Source: Limnobacter sp.
GTDB taxonomy: Bacteria; Pseudomonadota; Gammaproteobacteria; Burkholderiales; Burkholderiaceae_B
Direction: 5' to 3'
Assembly: GCA_029866125.1 (NCBI GenBank)
Contig: JARWZZ010000015.1
Span: 372,001 to 436,000, forward strand
DNA: 64,000 nt
Shown: positions 49,915-57,992 of the stretch, piece by piece
Position numbering within the stretch: the first letter of the stretch is position 1
How the letters are laid out: each line of letters starts with the position of its first letter
The notes under the pieces: model-generated
The model's database searches: none
What the model saw: only the letters and a program-made list of their open reading frames with translations
Told to the model about the DNA's origin: nothing
Made by a program: the position numbers and the translations under genes

Positions 49915-52695
49915 ATGTTAAAGCAGGTTGTGTTGCTGGGTGCCGCGTGCGTGGCGCTGGCGGGTTGTTTGGGTGGCAGTGACAGCGGCATTGCAGATGG
50001 CGGTGGAGGACAACCCACCAGCCCTTCTGAAGTGGGGGGTGGCAGTACCCCGGGCTACAACGTAACAATCACCCGCACTACCTATGGCGTGCCCCACATC
50101 AAAGCCAAAGATTACAAAAGCTTGGGCTATGGAGAGGGCTATGCTTTTGCGCAAGACAATTTGTGTGTTTTCTTGGAAGACTTGCTGACCATTCGTGGCG
50201 AAAGGGCTCGCTTTTTCGGCCCCCAAGGCACTTATACGATTGAACCCAACGGGTCGACTGCCAACAACGTGGACAGCGACTTTTTCTGGAAAAGCCTTTT
50301 TGCTCACAAAGAGGCAGATGCCAAAGGCATTAAGCGCACCGCTTGGGAAAAAACCCGAGAGAACACGCTACCGGAATTCAAAGAAGTGGTAACCGGATAC
50401 ACCGCAGGTGTTAACCGGTACATTGCCGAGCTGAAAGCGGGTGAGCAGGTTTACACCAAAGCAGATGGCAGCAAAGTCACTGCCCATGCGGCCTGCGCCA
50501 ACGCAGAATGGCTAAAACCGATTGAAGAGGCGGATTTGTATCGCCGGTTTGTGCGGCTGTCCGTGTTGGCCAGTACATCTGTGTTTGTGGGGGAAATTGG
50601 CAGTACGCAGCCGCCGTCAGGCTTGCCTGTTGTGGGAGGAGCCTTGAGTGGTGCTGCAGGTGGTGCTGTTGCGTTGCCGGCCGCTAGGTCTGCTGCAAAC
50701 GCAACTCCAACTCCTGCCTCAATACCAGCCGCATTGAAAAACAGCAAAGAGGGCCAATTGGCTTTGGCTGCCTTGCAGAACAATCCCAACCCTTTTACTG
50801 CCATGCAGGACAAGGACAAATTCGGCAGCAATATGTACGCCTTTGGTCGGGATGGTACGCAAAACGGTCAATCTTTGGTTTACGGCAACCCCCACTTTCC
50901 GTGGAAGGGTACCGAGCGTCTTTACCTCAGCCACAACACATTGGAAATTGACGGCAAAAAGAAAATGGACATCATGGGCGTGGGCCTGTATGGCGTGCCC
51001 GCAGTGTTGATTGGTTTCAACGAGAAGTTAGCTTGGAGTCATACGGTATCAACCGCATTCCGCTTCACCATGTACCAGTTGCAGGTGAACCCGCAGAACC
51101 CCCTGCAATACATGAAAGACGGCAAGGCAGTCGACTTTATCGCTTTGCCCACTGAAATTGAAGTCAAAGGCGCGGATGGCCAAGTCAGCAAAATGAGCCG
51201 CACCATGTACCGCAGCGAGTACGGCCCGATGCTGAAATTGACAGTGAGTGGCGTACCCGTGCTGGATTGGAACCAGTTGTATGCCTTTACAGTGCGTGAT
51301 GCCAACTTGGAAAATGACAGGCTGATCAACCAGTTTGCCAAGTGGAACATGGCCGAATCGCTGGAAGAATTCATTGACCTACACAAAAGCGTGCTGGGTG
51401 TGCCTTGGGTAAACACCGTAGCCAGTGGGCCCAATAAGCCTGCTTACTATGGCGATGTCACCGTGGTGCCCAACGTGCCAGACTCGCTAACGGCCGCTTG
51501 CAAAATGGAGCCATTCCACACTGTATTGCAGCAGCTTTCCCCCGGTTTGCCTGTGTTGGACGGCAGCAAGAGTGCTTGTGCATGGAAGGACGACGCCGAT
51601 GCCCCAGCCAAGGGCGTATTTGGTGGGTCCAACTTGCCGACTTTGCTGCGTGATGACTACGTGACCAATTGCAACGACAGCCATTGGCTGACCAACCCCC
51701 GCGCCCGGTTGAGCGGTTTTGCCCGCATTATTGGTGACGAAAATGCCGAGCGTACACTGCGTACCCGGCTGTGCATTTTGCAAGCAGAACGCCGCCTTGC
51801 GGGTACCGATGAGTTTGGTACCACCAAAAAAATGAGTCAGGAGCTGATGAAAACCATCGCTTTAAACAGCGAAATTTATTCAGCCACCATCACCAAAGAA
51901 CAGGTTTTAGGCACGTTGTGCCAGTTGCCCGCCATTCCCGGTACCAGTTCACCTGCCCCAGTGCAAACCGCTGCAGCTTGCGCCGCTTTGCGCGGTTGGG
52001 ATGGAAAAGACAACTTAGACAGCAAGGGTGCCCACCTGTGGCGTGAGTTCTGGGACAGGGCAATAGCGCCACCCGGTTTGATGGGCACCAACTTGCCCGT
52101 TGGCATACCCCAATTGCAGCCACCAGCCTTGGCCTTGCCGGTTGTGGGCACATTGCCCATTCCTGCGCTGCCGGTTTCCCTGCCGACCAATCGCTGGACT
52201 ACCGGGTTTTCAGCGGCTGACCCTGTAAACACGCCACGTGGCTTGAACCCAGCCAACCCGTTTATTGCTGCTGCGTTTGCGGATGCAATTACGGCGGTCC
52301 AGAACTCGGGCTTTGCCTTGGATGCCCCGTTGAAAGACATTCAGTTTTCAGGGCAGCATTTGAATTCTAAAATCGCGGTGTTTGGTGGCTCTAGCCCGGC
52401 AGGCGCATTCACCATTGCGCGCACAGGCCCACTGAGTAAAGAGGGTTACAAAATTGATTACGGCAACAGCTACATTCAAGCTGTGACATGGGTGCCCGAC
52501 AACAATGGCGGCTTTAAACCCAAGGCCGATGCGATGTTGACCTACTCCAACTCCACCGACCCAGCCAACCCGCATTACGATGATTACACCAAAGCGTATG
52601 CGGCCAAAGAGTGGCTAACCTTGCCATTTACCCCGGCTGAAATTGAGGCTCAGAAGGTGGGCCAGACCCAAGTTTTGACGGCACCTTTTAAATAA
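49915..52695 (+). CDS. Penicillin/acyl-homoserine-lactone acylase-family lipoprotein (PvdQ-like)
   Basis: The 926-residue protein is an Ntn-hydrolase precursor. A lipobox LAGC (Cys18) suggests lipid attachment. The alpha region carries ITRTTYGVPHIKA (about 53-65). The nucleophile is Ser305 in FGSNMYAFGRDG, followed by GNPHFPWKGTERLY, very like the PvdQ/QuiP acylases that cleave acyl-homoserine lactones. An Ala/Gly/Pro-rich stretch (about 236-280) just before Ser305 is probably the spacer removed on self-cleavage. It stands alone, with GGGAGAGAG before the ATG and a terminator about 105 bases downstream. Confidence 0.85.
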   Translation: MLKQVVLLGAACVALAGCLGGSDSGIADGGGGQPTSPSEVGGGSTPGYNVTITRTTYGVPHIKAKDYKSLGYGEGYAFAQDNLCVFLEDLLTIRGERARFFGPQGTYTIEPNGSTANNVDSDFFWKSLFAHKEADAKGIKRTAWEKTRENTLPEFKEVVTGYTAGVNRYIAELKAGEQVYTKADGSKVTAHAACANAEWLKPIEEADLYRRFVRLSVLASTSVFVGEIGSTQPPSGLPVVGGALSGAAGGAVALPAARSAANATPTPASIPAALKNSKEGQLALAALQNNPNPFTAMQDKDKFGSNMYAFGRDGTQNGQSLVYGNPHFPWKGTERLYLSHNTLEIDGKKKMDIMGVGLYGVPAVLIGFNEKLAWSHTVSTAFRFTMYQLQVNPQNPLQYMKDGKAVDFIALPTEIEVKGADGQVSKMSRTMYRSEYGPMLKLTVSGVPVLDWNQLYAFTVRDANLENDRLINQFAKWNMAESLEEFIDLHKSVLGVPWVNTVASGPNKPAYYGDVTVVPNVPDSLTAACKMEPFHTVLQQLSPGLPVLDGSKSACAWKDDADAPAKGVFGGSNLPTLLRDDYVTNCNDSHWLTNPRARLSGFARIIGDENAERTLRTRLCILQAERRLAGTDEFGTTKKMSQELMKTIALNSEIYSATITKEQVLGTLCQLPAIPGTSSPAPVQTAAACAALRGWDGKDNLDSKGAHLWREFWDRAIAPPGLMGTNLPVGIPQLQPPALALPVVGTLPIPALPVSLPTNRWTTGFSAADPVNTPRGLNPANPFIAAAFADAITAVQNSGFALDAPLKDIQFSGQHLNSKIAVFGGSSPAGAFTIARTGPLSKEGYKIDYGNSYIQAVTWVPDNNGGFKPKADAMLTYSNSTDPANPHYDDYTKAYAAKEWLTLPFTPAEIEAQKVGQTQVLTAPFK

Positions 52696-52800
52696 TTGAG
52701 GTGTGACTGAATCCAATTGGGTAATTTTCAGGTAACAAGAAGCAATAAGAAGATTGCACTGCACCTCGTGTGCGGTGCCGATAAAAGAGGCAGCACGTAC

Positions 52801-52835
52801 AAACCGACCTTGCATTCAATGCGGGTCGGTTTTTT
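52801..52835 (+). terminator. Rho-independent terminator after the acylase gene
   Basis: AACCGACC (52802-52809) and GGTCGGTT (52824-52831) form an 8-bp stem with a T run to 52835. It lies between the acylase gene (+) and the creA gene (-), which converge. Confidence 0.8.
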
Positions 52836-52857
52836 ATTGCCATTATTTGCTAAGTAC

Positions 52858-53379
52858 TTATTTTTTGATCGGAATCTTCTGGCCTTCAAGCACTGGTACC
52901 GCAGTGATGCTGTTTTTGGGGCTGCCTTCCAGCACGCGGTCGGAATAAGTCAGGTAGACCAAAGCATTGCGGCGCTGGTCCACAAAGCGCACCACCTGCA
53001 GGGATTTAAAAATCAATGAACGCCTTTCATTGAACACCTCGTCACTGGGCAACAAAGGCTCTTTGACTTTGATGGGGCCCACTTGGCGGCAGGCAATTGA
53101 GGCATCGGCCGTGTCTTCAGCAATCCCCAAGGTGCCTGAAATTCCGCCTGTTTTTGCGCGTGACACATAGCAGGTGACGCCGTCTACTTTCGGGTCATCA
53201 AATGCGTCAATGACCACCTTGTCCGATCCAAACACTTTGAATTTGGTGTTGACCGAGCCAATCTCCTCCGCCTGGGCGGGCAAGTGCAGAATGGATGCGG
53301 CAGCCACCAATCCGAGCAGGATTCGGTTAAAACTGACCAATTTCAATGTGATTGCTTTGTTAAGTGGTGTTGATTGCAT
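52858..53379 (-). CDS. creA: CreA-family periplasmic protein
   Basis: The 173-residue protein has a signal peptide ending near PAQA-EEIGS (about 33), then [18 protein letters not shown] (about 43-60), [16 protein letters not shown] and [18 protein letters not shown] (about 141-158), the CreA/YpeB-like pattern. The function of the family is not settled. I chose the ATG at 53379 because GGGGAGG lies just upstream; longer in-frame starts would disrupt the signal peptide. The upstream thioesterase gene ends 31 bases before it on the same strand. Confidence 0.85.
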   Translation of the reverse strand: MQSTPLNKAITLKLVSFNRILLGLVAAASILHLPAQAEEIGSVNTKFKVFGSDKVVIDAFDDPKVDGVTCYVSRAKTGGISGTLGIAEDTADASIACRQVGPIKVKEPLLPSDEVFNERRSLIFKSLQVVRFVDQRRNALVYLTYSDRVLEGSPKNSITAVPVLEGQKIPIKK

Positions 53380-53410
53380 AGGCCTCCCCAGATTCGTCGT
53401 CACTGATTCA

Positions 53411-53893
53411 TTACATATTGGATTTGGCATCACGGTAGCGCTGCTCGGCCTCGGCACGTAGCAACTTACGAAGCTCTGCAGATTTCCACCGTTGCTTTTC
53501 CTCATCCGTTTCGGGCACCAATTCGGGTACTTCAGCGGATTTGCCGTTTTCGTCCATTGCAACCATGGTGAAAAAGCAGCTGTTGGTGTGGGTTGCAATG
53601 CCTTGGTGAATGTCCTCGGACACCACTTTGATGCCCACTTCCATGGACGTGCGGCCGGTGTAATTCACGCTGGCAAAAAAGGTGACCAACTCGCCCACGC
53701 GCACGGGTTGGCGAAACTGCACCCGGTCCACTGAAAGGGTCACCACATACATGCCCGCATACCGGCTGGCGCAGGCATAGGCCACTTGATCCAACAACTT
53801 CAAAATATGACCGCCGTGTACCTTGCCACTAAAATTGGCCATATCGGGCGTCATTAATACGGTCATGCTAAGTTGATGTTTGGCAAATGGCAT
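53411..53893 (-). CDS. Acyl-CoA thioesterase (hotdog fold, YciA/BfiT-like)
   Basis: The 160-residue protein has the hotdog hallmark [20 protein letters not shown] (about 20-39, catalytic Asp), then [20 protein letters not shown] (about 48-67) and [13 protein letters not shown] (about 103-115). Such enzymes hydrolyse acyl-CoA to free acid and CoA. The ATG at 53893 ([10 protein letters not shown]) has GAAGGG seven bases upstream; the open frame to 53959 adds 22 non-conserved residues. It diverges from the YdcF gene. A 13-bp direct repeat lies in the 86-base gap. Confidence 0.85.
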   Translation of the reverse strand: MPFAKHQLSMTVLMTPDMANFSGKVHGGHILKLLDQVAYACASRYAGMYVVTLSVDRVQFRQPVRVGELVTFFASVNYTGRTSMEVGIKVVSEDIHQGIATHTNSCFFTMVAMDENGKSAEVPELVPETDEEKQRWKSAELRKLLRAEAEQRYRDAKSNM

Positions 53894-53979
53894 GTTGAAG
53901 GCCCTTCTTTGATTTGGAATCGGCTCAGTGTATCGCGATGTGAGGTGTTTTCGGCGCACACTTGAGGTGTTTTCGAATC

Positions 53980-54843
53980 ATGTTTACCGGAGTGTTTGTT
54001 GTGGTTGCAGAGGCAATGAAGTATTTGATTTGGGCAGCAAGCCCTGTGGGTGTGTGGATATTTCTCAATGCTTTGGCTTGGATGGGCCTGTTTGGTCGCC
54101 GGGGTATTAAAGCGGCGGTGGTTGTGATTGCCCATGCCCAGCTGTTGCTGTTTTGCATGCCTTGGGTGTCTGATCGACTGATTGGCCATTTGGAAAGCGA
54201 TGCCTTGGCCTTACAAAGTGCCCGCCCGCTTCAGGCCCCAGTCGATGCCATCGTGGTGTTGGGCGGTGGTTTAGAAACTGCTTACAGCGGCGTGAGGGAC
54301 TTGCCCGATTTGAAGGATTCCGCCGACCGGGTTTGGGTGGGCGCACGCTTATACAAACAAGGCGTAGCGCCTTTGGTGGTGGTGAGTGGCGGCAGTTTTT
54401 CCCAAGACAGCAAAGTGGAGGTGGAGGCGGTTGGCATGGCCCGCTTTTTGATGGACCTTGGCGTGCCATCTGACGCAATTTTGAAAGAAATGAAAAGCCG
54501 AACCACCTTAGAAAACGCATGGCAAACCTTGGAACTGCTGGACACCCGTGCGCCCGAGGGCTCAGGGCTGGGGGCAGCCAGCAAGAAAACTTCCAACCGC
54601 CCCTTCAGAATTGCTTTGGTGACGTCCGCTTTCCACATGAGCCGCGCTGTTACATTGTTTGAAGGCGCCGGCTTCAAAGTATACCCAGTGCGTGCGGATG
54701 TGCGTGTTACCCCACAGACCAAACCCTTTTGGCAATGGCTACCTGATGGTGAAGCGCTTGACGACAGCACCACAGCAGTCAAGGAATATTTAGGGCGTTT
54801 GCAGTATGGGTTAACAAGGTATTTTAAGGAGGGTGCGCAGTGA
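53980..54843 (+). CDS. YdcF/DUF218-family membrane protein (ElyC-like)
   Basis: The 287-residue protein has two N-terminal membrane helices (about 18-35 and 43-62) and a DUF218 domain: AIVVLGGGLETAY (about 91-103), VVVSGGSFSQDSKVEVEA (about 128-145), SRTTLENAWQT (about 165-175), LVTSAFHMSRAVTLFEGAGF (about 209-228). ElyC of this family is linked to peptidoglycan/lipid-carrier metabolism; the exact role is not readable. The ATG at 53980 has GAGGTG ten bases upstream; ATG 54016 is an alternative. The stop overlaps the next start by four bases (GTGA). Confidence 0.8.
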   Translation: MFTGVFVVVAEAMKYLIWAASPVGVWIFLNALAWMGLFGRRGIKAAVVVIAHAQLLLFCMPWVSDRLIGHLESDALALQSARPLQAPVDAIVVLGGGLETAYSGVRDLPDLKDSADRVWVGARLYKQGVAPLVVVSGGSFSQDSKVEVEAVGMARFLMDLGVPSDAILKEMKSRTTLENAWQTLELLDTRAPEGSGLGAASKKTSNRPFRIALVTSAFHMSRAVTLFEGAGFKVYPVRADVRVTPQTKPFWQWLPDGEALDDSTTAVKEYLGRLQYGLTRYFKEGAQ

Positions 54844-55880
54844 GGCTTTTGAGGATGGGGCTTTGGAAGTTGGGATTCCCCGTGGCCGCCTTGGTGCTGG
54901 CCCTGTGTGTCGAGGGGGTGCAGGCTGGCCCTGTGCTGGATGCCATCAAATCGCGGGGCGAAGTGCGGTGCGGGGTTAGCAGTGGTGTGGCTGGGTTTTC
55001 TGCATTGGATGGGGCGGGCCGCTGGTCGGGTTTGGATGTGGACACTTGCCGTGCGGTGGCCGCTGCTGTATTGGGCGACGCCAACAAAGTCAGTTACACG
55101 CCGCTTAGCAGCCAGCAGCGCTTTGCAGCTTTGCAAGCCAACCAAATTGACATACTAAGCCGCAACACCACATGGACCTTAACCCGCGACGCAGGCTTGG
55201 GTTTGAGCTTTGCTGCCATTACTTACTTTGATGGGCAGGGCTTGTTGGTACCCAAAAAGTTTGGGGTTAAAAGCGCCAAAGAACTAAAGGGCGCCGAAAT
55301 TTGCGTGCAAAGCGGCACCACCAATGAAAAAAACCTCAGCACATTTTTAGGCGTGAACGGCATCAAGGCCAAAGCCATTGTGTATGACAACTTTGAGGCC
55401 GCCTACAAAGCGTTTTTCAGTGGGCGTTGCCAAGCTTTTTCCACCGACGTGTCTGCTTTGATCGGCTTAAAAAACAAACAGGCTTTGAAGCCTGATGACT
55501 ACGTGGTCTTGCCCGAGGTGTTTTCCAAAGAGCCCTTGGGGCCTGCTGTTCAGCGTGGCGACGAGGATTTTCTAGCCATTGTGCGTTGGACTGTTTTTGC
55601 GATGCTGGAAGCTGAGGAATTGGGCATTGGCAAGGCCAATTTGCAAGAAGCTTTGAAAAGTACCAACCCGGCGTGGAAAAGGCTACTTGGCCAGTCCGAG
55701 GATTTGGGCGCCCCCCTCGGCTTAAAAAAGGACTGGGTGGCTCAAATTTTGGCCCAAGTTGGCAACTATGGCGAGGTGTTTGACCGCAATTTGGGGGCGG
55801 GCTCGCCTTTGGAGCTGAAACGGGGGCCCAATGCGCTGTGGACTCAGGGTGGATTGATGTATGCGCCGCCACTCAGGTAG
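54840..55880 (+). CDS. aapJ: General amino-acid ABC transporter, substrate-binding protein
   Basis: The 346-residue protein has a signal peptide (about 1-29, ending VQA) and a solute-binding domain of the AapJ type: VLDAIKSRGEVRCGVSSGVA (about 32-51), GLDVDTCRAVAAAVLG (about 61-76), DILSRNTTWTLTRDAGLG (about 103-120) and CVQSGTTNEKNLS (about 155-167). It would bind L-amino acids in the periplasm. The GTG start overlaps the YdcF stop, with GGAGGG upstream. A 181-base gap with four stem-loops separates it from the permease genes. Confidence 0.88.
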   Translation: MRLLRMGLWKLGFPVAALVLALCVEGVQAGPVLDAIKSRGEVRCGVSSGVAGFSALDGAGRWSGLDVDTCRAVAAAVLGDANKVSYTPLSSQQRFAALQANQIDILSRNTTWTLTRDAGLGLSFAAITYFDGQGLLVPKKFGVKSAKELKGAEICVQSGTTNEKNLSTFLGVNGIKAKAIVYDNFEAAYKAFFSGRCQAFSTDVSALIGLKNKQALKPDDYVVLPEVFSKEPLGPAVQRGDEDFLAIVRWTVFAMLEAEELGIGKANLQEALKSTNPAWKRLLGQSEDLGAPLGLKKDWVAQILAQVGNYGEVFDRNLGAGSPLELKRGPNALWTQGGLMYAPPLR

Positions 55881-55898
55881 ATGGGTTTTATAGAATTG

Positions 55899-56044
55899 GG
55901 CTCATAATGTGAGCCTGAAAAAATATAAACAAATGAAGCTCATCAAGTGAGCCTATACAGATAAAATAAATATAAAAGCTCATTCAATGAGCCCCATAAA
56001 AAGATTAAAAATAAGCGAAACAATAAGGCTCAACAACTGAGCCT
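55899..56044. repeat. Array of four short stem-loops (GCTCA-N5-TGAGC)
   Basis: Four copies of a short inverted repeat lie in the 181-base gap between aapJ and the permease genes: 55899-55915, 55938-55952, 55978-55992 and 56026-56044. Each has the invariant arms GCTCA and TGAGC around a 5-base loop; the loops differ (TAATG, TCAAG, TTCAA, ACAAC). Copies 1 and 4 have one or two extra pairs. Centres are about 38, 40 and 50 bases apart and the spacers are A-rich. No run of T follows any stem, so they are not ordinary terminators. Repeated protein-binding sites or RNA stability elements are the likely explanations. Confidence 0.75.
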
Positions 56045-56061
56045 AAATGGAATAATAAATA

Positions 56062-56910
56062 ATGAATGATCTGAAATTTTCATTCTTGAATGATCCGGCA
56101 GGATTCTCCTTAAGTGAGAGTTTTTTCGCTTTGACTGCGCAATCCCAATACACGGAAGTCATAATTGCTGGCCTAATCAACACACTTAAAGTGGCCATCC
56201 CTTCGCTGGTTTTATGTAGCCTGCTTGGGTTGTTGATTGGATTGGGCCGCCTCAGCCATGCGGCATCTTGGCGGTGGTTGTGTAACGCCTATGTGGGTCT
56301 TGTACGCAACGTCCCCATGCTGCTGCAACTGCTGGCCATTTACTTTGCAATCACTCGGTTTTTACCCATCGCCAGTGAGGCATGGAGTTGGAATGGATGG
56401 GTGTTTCTCAGCAAAAGTGGTCTGGCATTACCGACCTGGGCAGCAGGTGAATGGGTGTTGCCGCAGCAAGGCCGATTTGCTGTGGAAGCTACTTGGGTGC
56501 TTAGTCCTGAGTACTTGGCGGTGTTGCTGGCCTTAAGTATTTACACCTCTGCTTTTGTGGCCGAAATTGTGCGGGCTGGGGTGCAGTCTGTGCCCCAAGG
56601 TTTGGTGCAGGCTAGCTGGGCTTTGGGTTTAAACAAACAGCAAACCCGTCGCGAAGTGGTGCTGCCCGTGGCGTTGCGCTTGATTGTTCCTGCCCTTAGT
56701 AACCAGTACTTGAATTTGCTAAAAAATGCGTCATTGGGTGTGGCGGTGGGCTACCCAGAGTTGGTGTCAGTCAGCAACACCGCAATGAATCAAAGTGGCC
56801 GGGTGATCGAGTGCGTGTTGATTGTCATGGTGCTGTATGCAGCTTTGAGTTTGTTGACTGCCTGGGTAATGAACCAGATGAACCAACGCGTGAATCGAGG
56901 TGCATTGTGA
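56062..56910 (+). CDS. aapQ: Amino-acid ABC transporter permease, AapQ-type
   Basis: The 282-residue membrane protein has about five helices and the permease signature LVQASWALGLNKQQTRREVVLPVALRLIVP, seen in pieces near residues 186-215, which contacts the ATPase. It also shows INTLKVAIPSLVLCSLLGLL near the N-terminus and RNVPMLLQLLAIY (about 85-97). It is shorter than typical AapQ (about 390-400). It starts with ATG 56062, 18 bases after the last stem-loop, and its stop overlaps the next gene by four bases. Confidence 0.85.
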   Translation: MNDLKFSFLNDPAGFSLSESFFALTAQSQYTEVIIAGLINTLKVAIPSLVLCSLLGLLIGLGRLSHAASWRWLCNAYVGLVRNVPMLLQLLAIYFAITRFLPIASEAWSWNGWVFLSKSGLALPTWAAGEWVLPQQGRFAVEATWVLSPEYLAVLLALSIYTSAFVAEIVRAGVQSVPQGLVQASWALGLNKQQTRREVVLPVALRLIVPALSNQYLNLLKNASLGVAVGYPELVSVSNTAMNQSGRVIECVLIVMVLYAALSLLTAWVMNQMNQRVNRGAL

Positions 56911-57884
56911 AGGGGCGCATGGTGAGGGGCGGCCTATTTAACTTTGTAGGCATTTTAATTGCAGCCATTTTTGCGATTTGGGCGTTGGATTGGGCCGTGT
57001 GGTCTGCCGTGTTTGAGCCCAGCTTGCAAGCATGCAAAGCGGCCGCAGGCGAAGGGGCTTGCTGGGGTGTTGTCGCTGAAAAATGGAGGCTGATTTTATT
57101 TGGTCGCTACCCCGCCGAGCAGATTTGGAGGCCTATTACACTGACTGTAATTTGGACTTTGCTGCTGTGGGCAACAGTAGCCGGCCACCTTAAACCCAAA
57201 GTGGCCCTGCCCGTATGGCTTGTGTGGGTGCCTGCTGCGTGGCTGATGATGAGCGCTGCACCCACCAACTTGTGGGGCGGTTTGCCTTTGACTTTAATGA
57301 TCAGTTGTTTGGGCATTGCATTGGCATTTCCACTTGGGGTGTTGCTGGCTTTGGGCCGGCGTTCAGAAAGCCGGTGGATCAGCACCCCATGCGTCATTTA
57401 CATCGAAACACTGAGGGCTTTGCCTTTGGTTTCTATCCTTTTCTTGGCTGCGTTTGTGCTGCCCTTGGTGTTACCCGCCGCCTTGGTTGGCGACAGTAAA
57501 GATTTGTTGGCGCGGGTGATTGTAACCATCGCATTTTTCTCGGCTGCGTATCAAGCCGAGGTGATTCGTGGGGGCTTGCAAACCCTGTCCAATGGGCAAT
57601 CACAGGCAGCCAAGGCGTTGGGGCTGCGGTGGGATCAAACTCAATGGAATGTTGTATTGCCACAAGCCATCAAGGCTTGTTTGCCAGGTTTAACCAACAG
57701 CTTTATTACGCTTTTCAAAGAGTGCTCATTGGTGACTGTGGTCAGTTTGTTTGAGTTGACCGGGGCGCTTGGTTTGGCCCTCAGTGGCGACGTGCAGTGG
57801 CGGCAGTACTACCTTGAAGGTTACCTGTTTATTGCCGGGGTGTATTGGGTGTACTGTTATGGCTTAAGCCGATACGCAAAATGA
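56907..57884 (+). CDS. aapM: Amino-acid ABC transporter permease, AapM-type
   Basis: The 325-residue membrane protein has about seven hydrophobic segments and the permease signature AAKALGLRWDQTQWNVVLPQ (about 234-253), plus YIETLRALPLVSILFLAAFVL in pieces near 165-185. It is the partner of the AapQ-like permease. The GTG start overlaps the preceding stop (GTGA), with GAGGTG upstream; an ATG at 56919 with AAGGGG is an alternative. No ATP-binding subunit gene follows: the next gene is an unrelated hydrolase. The transporter is therefore incomplete at this locus. Confidence 0.85.
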   Translation: MKGRMVRGGLFNFVGILIAAIFAIWALDWAVWSAVFEPSLQACKAAAGEGACWGVVAEKWRLILFGRYPAEQIWRPITLTVIWTLLLWATVAGHLKPKVALPVWLVWVPAAWLMMSAAPTNLWGGLPLTLMISCLGIALAFPLGVLLALGRRSESRWISTPCVIYIETLRALPLVSILFLAAFVLPLVLPAALVGDSKDLLARVIVTIAFFSAAYQAEVIRGGLQTLSNGQSQAAKALGLRWDQTQWNVVLPQAIKACLPGLTNSFITLFKECSLVTVVSLFELTGALGLALSGDVQWRQYYLEGYLFIAGVYWVYCYGLSRYAK

Positions 57885-57992
57885 AAAGCCAGTGTTTAGA
57901 AGCAGAATTCGAGAGATTGCACTTGCGATTTAAGTGCACAACTGTACACTAATGCGAATAAAGTAATGCATCAATCACACCCGGAGGGAATC

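Noticed and set aside
55899..56044. CRISPR array interpretation of the stem-loops
   Set aside because: The repeat unit is only 15-19 bases with unequal spacers, and no cas gene is near.
55899..56044. Ordinary transcription terminator interpretation of the stem-loops
   Set aside because: None of the four stems is followed by a run of T on the plus strand.
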